A stretch of 64,000 nucleotides of DNA from Bdellovibrionales bacterium (lineage in GTDB: Bacteria; Bdellovibrionota; Bdellovibrionia; Bdellovibrionales; JAMPXM01). The position numbers and the translations under genes are program-made. Below, in pieces: positions 27,799 to 36,982 of the stretch. The stretch spans positions 1 to 64,000 of the forward strand of contig SYLX01000231.1 in NCBI GenBank assembly GCA_005808505.1, read 5' to 3'. The notes below the pieces were generated by a model, which was given only the letters and a program-made list of their open reading frames with translations, did no database searches and was not told where the DNA came from. Position 1 is the stretch's first letter, and each line of letters starts with the position of its first letter.

Positions 27799-28545
27799 AT
27801 GAATATGCAATTCGCAGTTACGCCCATGGGATTCCTCATCTGCAGCGCAATTGCCACGGCGCTCGCTTCCAGCTTCATACCCGAAGCCTCGCTCGCCGGC
27901 AAAAGCAACGGCGAACAGATGCTCGCGAAAGCCGACCATATCCGCAATCCCTCAAGTTCCTACCGCATGCGCATTGGCGTAAAAAGCGAAGACGATGAAC
28001 GCGAATTTGACGTCTTTCTCAAAGGCACCGACAAGACCTTGATCGTGGCTAAAGAGCCAGCCCGCATGCGCGGACAAAACATGCTCATGCTCGATCGCGA
28101 CTTCTACGCTTACGTTCCGAACTTGAAGAAATCTCTTCGCCTGAGTCTGTCGCAGAAGATGATGGGACTTGTCGCTAACGGCGACATCGCGCGAACACGC
28201 TGGTCAGGCGATTACACCGTTTTCGTTGAAAAGGGCGACGCCAAAGAAACGCAGATGCTCCTAAACGGCACGAAGAAGAATCTCACTTACCAAAAAATTC
28301 GTCTCTGGCTAGACACCTCAACGTCACGACCTCTTCGCGCGGAATACCTTTCACTCAATGGTAAAGCCGTTTTGAAAAAAGCGGCTTTTGAGGAATACAA
28401 AACTCTCGCGGGAAGCCAACGCCCCAGCCGCATTCGTATCGAAGACGCCGGCGGCAAACAGAGCACGATCGTGATTCAAGATATGGAATCGAGCGATCTC
28501 GACGAGAGCACCTTCACGCTCGCGAATTTAGAGAAAGCAAAGTAA
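27799..28545 (+). CDS. LolA-like outer-membrane lipoprotein-sorting family protein
   Basis: The product (248 residues from ATG 27799, AAGGAG ten bases upstream) has a signal peptide ending around PEASLAG. The periplasmic domain contains features of the LolA-like family of large beta-sheet carriers: MLMLDRDFYAYVPNLKKSLRLSLSQKMMG, then a late RPSRIRIEDAGG...TIVIQDMESSDLDES. Proteins of this class sit beside ABC or RND exporters and shuttle lipidic cargo across the periplasm. The divergent LolCDE-like pair and the barrel encoded next fit that role. Confidence 0.8.
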   Translation: MNMQFAVTPMGFLICSAIATALASSFIPEASLAGKSNGEQMLAKADHIRNPSSSYRMRIGVKSEDDEREFDVFLKGTDKTLIVAKEPARMRGQNMLMLDRDFYAYVPNLKKSLRLSLSQKMMGLVANGDIARTRWSGDYTVFVEKGDAKETQMLLNGTKKNLTYQKIRLWLDTSTSRPLRAEYLSLNGKAVLKKAAFEEYKTLAGSQRPSRIRIEDAGGKQSTIVIQDMESSDLDESTFTLANLEKAK

Positions 28546-29675
28546 TGCGCATTTGGGGGTCAGCCGTCACGCTCACCTCCTTGCTTTTTGCGACCGCACA
28601 TCCGTGTCTCACCTGGGCGCAATCGACTTCAGCCAAAAAGAGAAATCCTTGGGAAGTCTCGGCCGTGCTGAACCCGCGACTCACGGCACTTCAAGCCAAC
28701 GAAGGCGAGTTTTCTCGCGCGACGTTTCTTAAGTCTTCGCTCACCGCAAAAAAGGGCGGCTTCGGATTGTTCGCCGAAGGATTTGTAGAACACGATTTTG
28801 CGGAGTGGGACAAACAACCAACAGCGCTCGCATTACCCGAGCTCCGCAAATCGCGGGACACGGGTTACCTCCAAGAAGCTTATCTCGAGTATCAATACTC
28901 GCGCGTATCGATTCGCGCAGGTCGCCAGTCCGTGCGCTGGAGTCAGTCGTGGACCCTTCCGTCACTTGATGTGTTCACCGCGAGAAGATGGAACCGGCTC
29001 TTTCTTGATCCGTTACCTGAGCAGCTCGTACATTCGGATGGTGTACTCCTCAGCTACGCGGCGTCCGACATCGAGGCCGATCTCTTTCAAGTGATTCAGC
29101 CAGCGGAGAACTCTTTTCCCGAACCTCTCCCGAACGAAACACGCAAGCCCGAAGCGCAAACCGGCGCGCGGATCAAAGCGCGCGTAAAGGGCTTTGACGT
29201 CATGCTCATGGGACGAATCAAGCCGAACGAAGTTCTAGGCGGAGCCGCCCTTAGCTACGCGCTTGATTGTTGCGTTCTCAAAGTTGAAGGCGGCAAAGTC
29301 GAAGCCAGCAAAGGATTTTTCATCGCGGGTGTCGATGTCTTCCTAGGAGATTTCTCGTTTCAACCGCAAGCGACTTGGTTTCAAGATCCCGTGCTCACAA
29401 ACAAGGATATCGAAACGATCTTGTACGCCCCCCTTCGCTATACTTGGGGCCGCACGACGTTCGAGGCTCAATACTTCCGTTACATCGAACGCGAGGATCA
29501 ATTTGCTTCGGCCTTGATCAGCCGAGATCTTGGCGAGTGGGCGAAGAGTTCTTTCAAAATTTCAGCATTCATTCAAAACTACGAAGGTCGCGACGACCGA
29601 CTCTTTGGCATCTACCGATTGCAGACAAGCGGAACGGTCGGCGGCATCTCGCTCGACATCCTAACGTCGTTATAA
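28545..29675 (+). CDS. Outer-membrane beta-barrel (porin-like) protein
   Basis: The 376-residue protein has a signal peptide (ending LTWAQS) and then repeated amphipathic strands: LQEAYLEYQYSRVSIRAG, FFIAGVDVFLGDFSFQPQ, FEAQYFRYIERED, FKISAFIQNYEG. The segment RQSVRWSQSWTLPSLDVF resembles barrels of the DUF1302-like porin group that pair with LolA-like proteins. The ATG overlaps the preceding stop (TAATG), so the two are translationally coupled. It may be the outer-membrane end of the export path. The exact barrel family is not certain. Confidence 0.75.
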   Translation: MRIWGSAVTLTSLLFATAHPCLTWAQSTSAKKRNPWEVSAVLNPRLTALQANEGEFSRATFLKSSLTAKKGGFGLFAEGFVEHDFAEWDKQPTALALPELRKSRDTGYLQEAYLEYQYSRVSIRAGRQSVRWSQSWTLPSLDVFTARRWNRLFLDPLPEQLVHSDGVLLSYAASDIEADLFQVIQPAENSFPEPLPNETRKPEAQTGARIKARVKGFDVMLMGRIKPNEVLGGAALSYALDCCVLKVEGGKVEASKGFFIAGVDVFLGDFSFQPQATWFQDPVLTNKDIETILYAPLRYTWGRTTFEAQYFRYIEREDQFASALISRDLGEWAKSSFKISAFIQNYEGRDDRLFGIYRLQTSGTVGGISLDILTSL

Positions 29676-29685
29676 CGAGGGAAAA

Positions 29686-30777
29686 ATGGCGTACTTCGAA
29701 GGCCTTAACTATTCACTCTCAAACGAAGACACCCGCATCGAACACACGTTACTACCGGAGGGCGCGGAGCGCGTTTTCTCGATTTGCGGCTCGGGCGCAC
29801 GTGTACTCCCCTTGGTTGCGAAAAACCCCATGCGCCTTGATTGCGTTGATCTCTCGCGGGAGCAGCTTCTCCTGTGCGAATTGCGCCTCGCCGCTGCCAA
29901 AGCTCTTTCGAACGAAGAGTATCTTTTCTTCCTCGGATACCGCGGCGGAGTTTTCTCAAACTCTGTAGTGGCGGACAAGCGTTCAACCCTCTTTGATCGA
30001 TTAAAACTTTCCCCCGAAGCCCATCAATTCTGGGCCGAGAGACGCCAAGGCTGGGAGCCGCGTGGTTTCATTTTCTTGGGAAAGTGGGAATCCCATTTTC
30101 AAAACTTGGGAAAGATCTTTCGCAATATCCTTCGGCTCGATATGCGGCCGATCTTCGAAGCCCACAGTCTCGATGAGCAACGAAGACTCTTCGAGAAGCA
30201 CTGGAAGCCTCGCGTATTCGCTACCTTCTTAAAAGTCGCGGCGAGCGAATACGTCTTCAACAAGTTTCTTTATAAAGGGCATTTCTCGGGCGCAACCGAA
30301 TCACGTACCGAGGCTCGCTCCCCGTCTACATTCATTGAAGAAGAGTTCACCCGCATCTTCAAAACTACCCTCGTTCGCAAGAACTACTTTATGCAAATTC
30401 TCTTCCTCGGCGGCATCTACTACGAAGAAGGCCTGCCGATCGAAGCGCAACCGATGTGTCTGGATAAAGTCCGCAGCTCAAAGACAGAGGTGAGTTTCTT
30501 GACCGAAAACCTCATTGAAGTTTTGAAGCGAGAAACTTACGACTTCGTCTCGCTTTCGGACACGATCTCGTATCTGCCGCATGACCTTGCGAGTTCGATT
30601 CTGCAACTGTTACCCGCAAATACGAAATCCGGCGCGCAGATGATCATTCGATCGTTTTTGCGTAAACCTCCGGGCTTGAACACCGAAGGATGGCGCGAGG
30701 AAATCGAGCTCAACGAGTGGGCAAAGAAGCTCGACACCACGGCCGTCTACGATTTCGATATCTTCTCAAAACTTTGA
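29686..30777 (+). CDS. DUF3419/BtaA-like S-adenosylmethionine:lipid 3-amino-3-carboxypropyl transferase
   Basis: The 363-residue protein matches DUF3419: the glycine motif VFSICGSGARVLPLV (residues about 30-44) with CVDLSREQLLLCELRLAA for SAM binding, and the later YDFVSLSDTISYLPHDLA plus QMIIRSFLRKPPG. BtaA, the best known member, transfers the aminocarboxypropyl group of SAM to diacylglycerol to make homoserine lipid. No BtaB methyltransferase is adjacent. It follows the barrel gene by 10 nt, with a GAGGG site, implying one transcript with the LolA-like and barrel genes. The lipid acceptor is inferred. Confidence 0.83.
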   Translation: MAYFEGLNYSLSNEDTRIEHTLLPEGAERVFSICGSGARVLPLVAKNPMRLDCVDLSREQLLLCELRLAAAKALSNEEYLFFLGYRGGVFSNSVVADKRSTLFDRLKLSPEAHQFWAERRQGWEPRGFIFLGKWESHFQNLGKIFRNILRLDMRPIFEAHSLDEQRRLFEKHWKPRVFATFLKVAASEYVFNKFLYKGHFSGATESRTEARSPSTFIEEEFTRIFKTTLVRKNYFMQILFLGGIYYEEGLPIEAQPMCLDKVRSSKTEVSFLTENLIEVLKRETYDFVSLSDTISYLPHDLASSILQLLPANTKSGAQMIIRSFLRKPPGLNTEGWREEIELNEWAKKLDTTAVYDFDIFSKL

Positions 30778-30792
30778 TTTCGAAGCCCTGGA

Positions 30793-31836
30793 TCAGAGCA
30801 GCTTAGAAAATAGCGTGTACTCGTGCTCCCAGAGGAGGCTTCCTTTTTTCGCAAAGGATTCACTCTGGGCGCCGGTTTTTACGAGCGCGGTGATGTATTT
30901 GTTCACACCTTTTTTGAGAGCCTTTTCGGCCGCAAGGTACGCCACCGCATTAGAGATACCTTTGCCGCGAGCTTGCGGAACTACAGCTGTACTCTTGAGT
31001 ACAAGGTGCCCCTGATCTTCGTAGCAGAAGAAAAAGCCAACGCCTTTGCCGTCTTTATCGAACGCGATGTGCGAGAGCGAAAGATCAGATTTCCCGGCGA
31101 TAGGAACGTAGAGGGCGCGGAAGACTTCAAACGGAATTGGCTCGAACAGAAAATTGTCCTTAAAGCCTTGGCTGCTGATTTCGTAAAGAACTGGAACATC
31201 CTTCTCGAGGAACTGAATTGGTTCCACCGTGCGGAAGGTGTATCCCGCAGCTAGCGCCCCGTCATAAGCAGGTTTTGTCTTCGCCGCGAACGCATCGAGT
31301 TCGCCGTGCGCTTTGGTGGCGTAAAGTTCGCATGTTTCGTAACCAGCGGACTTCCAGATGTCGACGTATTCCGGAGGGTTCACCGGCTCCCAGCCAAAAA
31401 ATAAATCTTGTTTATCAATATTTTGCGAGGTGCGGAATCGATACGGGAACCAAGTGTTGAAGTTCATCGGACCGTAAGCTGTCTTAACACCTTTAGCTTT
31501 GAGCCACGATTCGGCCGCTTCGAGCAATTTACCTCCCGCTTCAATGCCGGCGGGGGTAGTCAGGTCACATTCAAAAAATCCGATGGCGCCTTCGTCCGCC
31601 TTCGTTGCGGAAACGTTTGCGCCGATGCGTCCCAACGCGCGACCGAGATCGTCTTCAACGATCCAGAATTCTTTTGCAAACTTCGTTGGCTGACAAATAA
31701 AGCCGATCCACACGGGAAAAGGAAGAAGACCCGTGCGGTACGGAGCTTGACGTACACCCTCCTGAAGCTTCGAGAATGAAGTCAAAAACCGATCGAAGTC
31801 AGCGCCGGCAAGATTTGAAAAACACTTCAGCCGCAT
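30793..31836 (-). CDS. GNAT-fold N-acyltransferase-like protein
   Basis: The 347-residue protein appears to hold two GNAT-like halves. The C-terminal half includes the acetyl-CoA-binding motif A in LKSTAVVPQARGKGISNAVAY (Q/R-x-x-G-x-G). The N-terminal half contains the conserved AYGPMNFNTWFPYRF. Family members of this length are generic acyltransferases with unknown substrate. It is the last gene of a four-gene minus-strand operon and ends 15 bp from the convergent DUF3419 gene. Confidence 0.72.
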   Translation of the reverse strand: MRLKCFSNLAGADFDRFLTSFSKLQEGVRQAPYRTGLLPFPVWIGFICQPTKFAKEFWIVEDDLGRALGRIGANVSATKADEGAIGFFECDLTTPAGIEAGGKLLEAAESWLKAKGVKTAYGPMNFNTWFPYRFRTSQNIDKQDLFFGWEPVNPPEYVDIWKSAGYETCELYATKAHGELDAFAAKTKPAYDGALAAGYTFRTVEPIQFLEKDVPVLYEISSQGFKDNFLFEPIPFEVFRALYVPIAGKSDLSLSHIAFDKDGKGVGFFFCYEDQGHLVLKSTAVVPQARGKGISNAVAYLAAEKALKKGVNKYITALVKTGAQSESFAKKGSLLWEHEYTLFSKLL

Positions 31837-31853
31837 GATCTAAAAACCCTTCT

Positions 31854-34664
31854 TTAAACCGCTTTTGTCTCGTTCGCGCCACTTGCGGCGGAAGAAACTG
31901 ACTCATCCGTTCCGAGAATGCGGACTTCACCGCGCGCACCATCAATGCGCACACGCATCCCCGTCTTGAGCTTCTTCATAAGCCCTCCGGTGATGCCCAC
32001 GATTGTGGGAAGACCCAGTTCCCGGGCGACGACCGCCGAGTGCGACAACAAGCTGCCTCGTTCGATCAAGAGCCCAGAGCACGATGGATAGAGCGGCACC
32101 CAACCTGGATCCGTACGCTCCGTCACGAGAATCTGTCCTTCAAGACCTTCCGCATCTTTGACTTCGCGTACGACGCGCACCACCCCCTCGACGACGCCGG
32201 GGCAGCAGGGTGTGCCGATCAAAACATTCGGATCGGTTGAAACCGGACGCTCAGAGCGCATGAGATCTTGTTCAACCAGAACTTGGGCGTAAGGAAGACT
32301 CACACCCACCGCTCCCGTCGTGAGGAAGCGATCAGGCGGAGGAAGACCTTTATCAAACTTTTTAAACTCTTCTTTACGAAGACGCGCGAGCGTCTTGAGA
32401 TCGATTTGAACCGTTCGTCCTTCGTTGAACGCAATCAGTTCTTCAACCGTGAGATAGAAGACATCGCGCGGCTGATCGAGAAGACCGAGGCGATAAAAGT
32501 TCTCGCCCATCGCGCGGAACAAACGGCGCGCAATTCCGAAGACTTTCGTGCGCGCAAAACGCAAGTTCTCGCGATTTCGCACGGCTTTGCGCGTTTGTTT
32601 TACGATCCAGAAATACGCATGGCGGCGTACAAACGAGAGCTTTGCACCGACCTCTTTTTCAGCTTTCGCGCGGATTTCGCGCTCACGCTCTTCCATCTTG
32701 CGGATATCGTAAGATTTCGTTTTGACGTAGCTTACGATCGACGAAATTGCGAACGCCGGATCATCGTGAAGATCGTTTTCTTCAAGCTTCAATTCATTGA
32801 TACAACGGAAGCCGTAGCGATCTAAGAAGTCGAAAATCAAAGCGCCGAATTCCGGGAACTTTCTTTTTTCGCTGAGCTCTATCCAAATCACCGAAGCGTG
32901 AGTCGAGAGGAACCACTCGCGAACAGGCCCGCCGGTTTGATCGATCTTCTCCGCGATTCGCATGAGCGTCTTTGTTGGCTCGGTGCTCTCGAGATCTCCC
33001 TCACCACAGAGTAAGTCGTTTTGAAGAGATGAGCCCACGTCACCGCTCGCAACCCACTTCTCCGTGAGCTTCTTCAAAACACCAAAGAAGACCATGCAAA
33101 GATAGTCGTTGATAATCGGCGCCTGCCACTTCTTTAGAAGCTGCTCTTCAAGCTCGTGATAGCTCTCGATCTGTTGGCTCAAAGAAAGAGCTTTAAAATC
33201 GCGCTTACGTGCAGCTTCGTAGACGTTTAAAAAGTGCGACTGGAATCCGCCCACGATCGAATCGATGCGACGAAAACGCGAGAGCGTTTGGAAGCCTAAT
33301 CCAATCTTGTGAGCAACGCTGTACCGAGGCGGATTTTTTACGAATTCAAAAAGTCCCGCGATTTGTTGCGCAACATCGGGACGGAGCCCTTGTCGCACGC
33401 CCATCATCGTCTCCATGAAACCTTTATTGGAGGACGAGCCTGGCAACATCAAAACGAGTTTGTACCAGTTGATGAGGTTGTAATAAACGCGGCCGCGGAT
33501 GAGACCGAGCATATTGCGGAACATCGGTTCCCGCTCTTCGATGAGAGACGCCGGAACGCCCATGACTTGGCAAAACTGGATGTAAACTTGGCGGTAAGCG
33601 CGGCTTGCAAACGAAAAAGTGAGCGGGGTTGTGACTCCGCTATAGCTCTCCACGATGTTCGAGTTATCCCAAAGAATCGGTTCAGCGCCGCGCACGGAAT
33701 CGAGATAAAATAGATCGGGCGGCAGATTCGTGATCGCGCGCGTTTGTACGCAATAGAGCTTCCCGGCCTCGAATGCCCACTCTAAATCCTGCGGAGCACC
33801 TAACTTTTCTTCGAGGAGCAACGCAAGCTTTGCGACTTCGACGACTTGCTGGTCCGTGAGGGATGAGACCTTTGCATGCTCGGCAGTTACTTTTACAACG
33901 TGAAGTCCGCCTTCAGGAGCCTGGCGAAAAGATTCCGATTTTTCAAGGATCTCGGCTTTGATCGCCATCGAGGATCGATCGACATCGTAGGTATCGGCAT
34001 CGAGAGCGCCACTGACGAGACCCTCACCTAAGCCGTAAACGGAGCTGATGAGGAGACTCTGCCGATCCAGCGACCGAATCGGATTTCGTGAGAAGGCGAC
34101 GCCGCTGGATTCCGCATTGACCATTTTTTGAATGACCACACCCACGTGGATCGGCCACAGCGGCAGCCCACGCTCCAGGCGATAACTGAGCGCGCGCTCG
34201 CTGAAACCAGAAGCCCAGCATTTTTTCAGAGAGAATAAAATTTCGGATTTCGATTTTTGAAAGAGATAGCTTGAGAACTGACCTGCAAATGAGTTTTCGG
34301 CTGAGTCCTCATCAAGTCCACTTGAGCGGACGGCAACGAAATGGTCATCGAGCCCGAGTCGCTTGAGCTCAGATTCGATGGCTTGCGAGACCTCGGGACT
34401 GACCGAACAGCCCACGATTCTTTTTTCAGCTTCTTGCGAGAACGAGCGAAGTCTTTCGGGCGTGATCTCGCCTTCCGTGATCGAAGCGAGGAAATCCTCG
34501 ATCATGTTGCCTTTGATGAATCGGGCCATCGCTTCACTCGAAACGCAGAACCACGCCGGCACCGGTGCTCCCAAACGCGCAAGGTGTGCCATATTGCGGG
34601 CTTTCCCGCCCCCTAGGAGCGAGAAAGACTCGATCGAGTCATCGGATTTCAAGATGAAATTCAT
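31854..34664 (-). CDS. PEP synthase/rifampin-phosphotransferase-like dikinase lacking the PEP barrel
   Basis: The 936-residue protein opens with an ATP-grasp PPDK-type domain (GGGKARNMAHLARLGAPVPA, VRSSGLDEDSAENSFAGQFSS, QDLEWAFEAGKLYCVQTRA). A long helical middle region follows, and it ends with the swivelling phosphohistidine domain: H875 in GSLLSHSAVVARELGLPTIV. There is no C-terminal PEP/pyruvate TIM-barrel, so the order resembles rifampin phosphotransferase (Rph) rather than PpsA. The middle region would then bind a small molecule to be phosphorylated. It sits 42 bp after the UbiA gene. The substrate is unknown; an isoprenoid or lipid alcohol is possible from context. Confidence 0.85.
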   Translation of the reverse strand: MNFILKSDDSIESFSLLGGGKARNMAHLARLGAPVPAWFCVSSEAMARFIKGNMIEDFLASITEGEITPERLRSFSQEAEKRIVGCSVSPEVSQAIESELKRLGLDDHFVAVRSSGLDEDSAENSFAGQFSSYLFQKSKSEILFSLKKCWASGFSERALSYRLERGLPLWPIHVGVVIQKMVNAESSGVAFSRNPIRSLDRQSLLISSVYGLGEGLVSGALDADTYDVDRSSMAIKAEILEKSESFRQAPEGGLHVVKVTAEHAKVSSLTDQQVVEVAKLALLLEEKLGAPQDLEWAFEAGKLYCVQTRAITNLPPDLFYLDSVRGAEPILWDNSNIVESYSGVTTPLTFSFASRAYRQVYIQFCQVMGVPASLIEEREPMFRNMLGLIRGRVYYNLINWYKLVLMLPGSSSNKGFMETMMGVRQGLRPDVAQQIAGLFEFVKNPPRYSVAHKIGLGFQTLSRFRRIDSIVGGFQSHFLNVYEAARKRDFKALSLSQQIESYHELEEQLLKKWQAPIINDYLCMVFFGVLKKLTEKWVASGDVGSSLQNDLLCGEGDLESTEPTKTLMRIAEKIDQTGGPVREWFLSTHASVIWIELSEKRKFPEFGALIFDFLDRYGFRCINELKLEENDLHDDPAFAISSIVSYVKTKSYDIRKMEEREREIRAKAEKEVGAKLSFVRRHAYFWIVKQTRKAVRNRENLRFARTKVFGIARRLFRAMGENFYRLGLLDQPRDVFYLTVEELIAFNEGRTVQIDLKTLARLRKEEFKKFDKGLPPPDRFLTTGAVGVSLPYAQVLVEQDLMRSERPVSTDPNVLIGTPCCPGVVEGVVRVVREVKDAEGLEGQILVTERTDPGWVPLYPSCSGLLIERGSLLSHSAVVARELGLPTIVGITGGLMKKLKTGMRVRIDGARGEVRILGTDESVSSAASGANETKAV

Positions 34665-34706
34665 GTTGCGTTTCCTGTCGGCAGTTCTTATTTGGCGTTC
34701 GGGCTG

Positions 34707-35564
34707 TCAACGCAACAAGCCGAGCCAATACGAAAACGCGATTCCCCATATGTGGAAGAGAAGCGAAAGGGTCGCGAGTCCTTCTGTTAGCTTGAAGGCA
34801 GATGGCGACTTGAACAAGCGAATTGCGCTCACCAAAACCAAGACTTCGGCCCACCACATCCAGAGACCTAGCCCTAAGCCTTGCGCGCCGATCGCCGCGA
34901 CGGCGTTGCAAACTAACAAAATCAGAAACACTTTTCTGATGCCGTACACGGCGAGGTACGTCCGCTGGAGTTCGTGGGCGGAGGGATCAAGCTTTCGCGA
35001 GACTTCGTAAGAGAAAAACGCGCCTAAAACTGCGAGTGCGAAAAACCACGCCGCAGCGGCCGATGGGGCTTGCGCCGAATGACAACTCACCGCAAATAGG
35101 CAAACGGGAACCAATATGAGTTGGTGCGAAATGGCGTAAAGGAGAGGACGTTTCGCTAGCCACTCCCCTAAACAAAATTCCTTGTACATCAGCCATAGCC
35201 AGACCGTGACGATGGCAAGCAATACACCTGCGGTGACGGACGTGATCAAACTCACAACGAGCGCATAAGTGAAAAGAGCTGTGGTGAATATAGGTATCTG
35301 CTTCGCCACTCTCTTCGCATCTAGAACGCCCCGAGGAAGCGGTCGCTCCGGATGAACGATCAAATCTTTTTCGTAATCTTTGAGTTCATCCATCAGGCGC
35401 AGGATGAAAAAGAAACCCAATAAACCAAAGAAGGTCAGAGCACTTGGTCCGACGCGAAAGCCAGGTGCGGCTAAGAAATTTCCGGAAAGGCTGATACCAC
35501 CGACAAGAAGGGCATAGACCGGGAGAGGAAAACGTTCTTTGATGTAAATCAGCCAGCTTGCCAT
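34707..35564 (-). CDS. UbiA-superfamily membrane prenyltransferase
   Basis: The 285-residue protein has seven to nine membrane helices. The first Asp-rich motif is D59-x3-D63-x3-D67 in RLMDELKDYEKDLIVHPERP, followed by the family segment ERPLPRG. The second conserved loop is YEVSRKLDPSAHE near residue 186-197. UbiA enzymes transfer prenyl groups to aromatic rings, sugars or glycerol phosphate. Its reading frame overlaps the adenylating ligase by 16 nt. GAGGAAACC precedes the ATG. No quinone or chlorophyll genes are nearby, so the acceptor is unknown. Confidence 0.87.
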   Translation of the reverse strand: MASWLIYIKERFPLPVYALLVGGISLSGNFLAAPGFRVGPSALTFFGLLGFFFILRLMDELKDYEKDLIVHPERPLPRGVLDAKRVAKQIPIFTTALFTYALVVSLITSVTAGVLLAIVTVWLWLMYKEFCLGEWLAKRPLLYAISHQLILVPVCLFAVSCHSAQAPSAAAAWFFALAVLGAFFSYEVSRKLDPSAHELQRTYLAVYGIRKVFLILLVCNAVAAIGAQGLGLGLWMWWAEVLVLVSAIRLFKSPSAFKLTEGLATLSLLFHIWGIAFSYWLGLLR

Positions 35565-36982
35565 GGTTTCCTCGTTTTTGCCGAAGCCGCCCGGTCAATG
35601 CGGGCGCGGTGTCGTCGGTCACGCTGAATTTCAACTTCAAACAGTCGACTCGAAGCCTCGAGCGCTAAAAGTTTTTCGACTTCTTTACGTTTAGCACGAT
35701 CAATATCAACACAGATCTCGAATCGCCCGTCGGTCTCGATGACGAACGCTTTGCTTGATCCGAGGAGCGAGTAAACTTTTTGCTCAAGGTCAAAGCTCCT
35801 TGGGCTTTGCCCCGATCGCCCCGCGTACCACCACCCGCTCTCATCGGTCCGCACGCGGTCGCCCATGGAGTGCCACACGCGGCCCTCGGCGTCTTTTCGT
35901 TTGTGAAGGCGGTTTTCTTCTTCCCCACCGATGTAGAGCGGACAAACGTGAGGCCCCGCAACCCAGAGATTATCAGCTTCGATCTTCGCACTTATCGCGG
36001 AGACCGGTTGACCAAGCGAAAGAGCTTGGAAGTAGCCACGATCCCGCGAGCGACGAACGGATTCGCGTGCATCGATGAGACTCACCGGCTCCGCTTCGCT
36101 TGAGCCGTAGATGTGAACGACTTCGGATTCCGGGAAATGTTGAAACGCGTTTTCAAAAATCCAACAATCCGTGAGGGCACCACCTACGTGAATCGACTCT
36201 AAACTCGGCAAACGGCAGGTCTGCATGAGCTTGAGTAGAAACGCAGGCCCACAGGTGAGCGACTCCGGACGCAAATCTTTCGGAAGACTCTCAAGCCAAC
36301 GTAGATCTTTATTTCTCCATTTCGGTGGAACAAGAATCGTTCCCCGCCCCGACGCCAAATTCGCGAGTGCAAAATTCGCGAAGATGCAGAGATCTGGGCC
36401 CGCATGATCCTCGAGATGAAGCGCACTCGAGAGGATGCGGTGTTGCTCGATCATGTATCCCTGGCCGCGCACGACGCCTTTGGGCTCGCCCGTCGTTCCG
36501 CTCGTGAAGGTCAGAATGCCAGGAGTTTCCGGAGCGACTCTGATGATTTCAAGAGGAGAGTTCGTTTCGCCATCGATAGAGCTTGCGTGAAGCCATTTGG
36601 GAATCTCGCGCGCCGCCTTTAGCCGCGCGCCCCAAAGCCAGCCGAGCGTCGCCGCCGAAAAGATCTTTGGCTTTGCGAGACGCAGAACCTTATTGATTCG
36701 CTCAACCGGCATCCACGGCTCAACGAGAACCGCCGTTGCTCCCGTCGCTAAAATTCCAATGACAGATGCATACAGGCGAGGACTCAGATGATCGATCAAT
36801 AGAACCGAGTCGCCAGGCGCAAGGCCTGCGCGTCGGTATACGGCTTGTGCGTAGGATCCCCGTTTTAAAAGTTCACCAAAAGAAACGCCTTCGGAAAACG
36901 GCAGCTGAATGGCCATCTTCTCCGGGTGTTCCTGTGCATGCTGCTTGAAGAGTTCGACCGCATTCAGAACTGCTTTTTGCAC
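35549..36982 (-). CDS. AMP-dependent acyl/aryl ligase, OleC-like C terminus
   Basis: The 477-residue adenylate-forming enzyme carries the phosphate-binding motif TFTSGTTGEPKG (158-169) and the later MGDRVRTDESGWWYAGRSGQ hinge region. The C terminus, RDRRHRARIDRAA, resembles the RHxxKI motif of OleC-type beta-lactone synthetases and fatty-acyl ligases, but Arg461 lies where the catalytic Lys is expected. At 477 residues it is shorter than OleC. GTG start with GGGAGAGGC upstream. It is the first gene of the ligase-UbiA-dikinase-GNAT operon and probably activates a carboxylic acid. Confidence 0.85.
   Translation of the reverse strand: MQKAVLNAVELFKQHAQEHPEKMAIQLPFSEGVSFGELLKRGSYAQAVYRRAGLAPGDSVLLIDHLSPRLYASVIGILATGATAVLVEPWMPVERINKVLRLAKPKIFSAATLGWLWGARLKAAREIPKWLHASSIDGETNSPLEIIRVAPETPGILTFTSGTTGEPKGVVRGQGYMIEQHRILSSALHLEDHAGPDLCIFANFALANLASGRGTILVPPKWRNKDLRWLESLPKDLRPESLTCGPAFLLKLMQTCRLPSLESIHVGGALTDCWIFENAFQHFPESEVVHIYGSSEAEPVSLIDARESVRRSRDRGYFQALSLGQPVSAISAKIEADNLWVAGPHVCPLYIGGEEENRLHKRKDAEGRVWHSMGDRVRTDESGWWYAGRSGQSPRSFDLEQKVYSLLGSSKAFVIETDGRFEICVDIDRAKRKEVEKLLALEASSRLFEVEIQRDRRHRARIDRAASAKTRKPWQAG

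Noticed and set aside
27655-27939. Extension of the ABC ATPase start up to 27939
   Set aside because: The frame overlaps the start of the divergent LolA-like gene, and the extra residues have no ABC homology. ATG 27654 has a ribosome-binding site.
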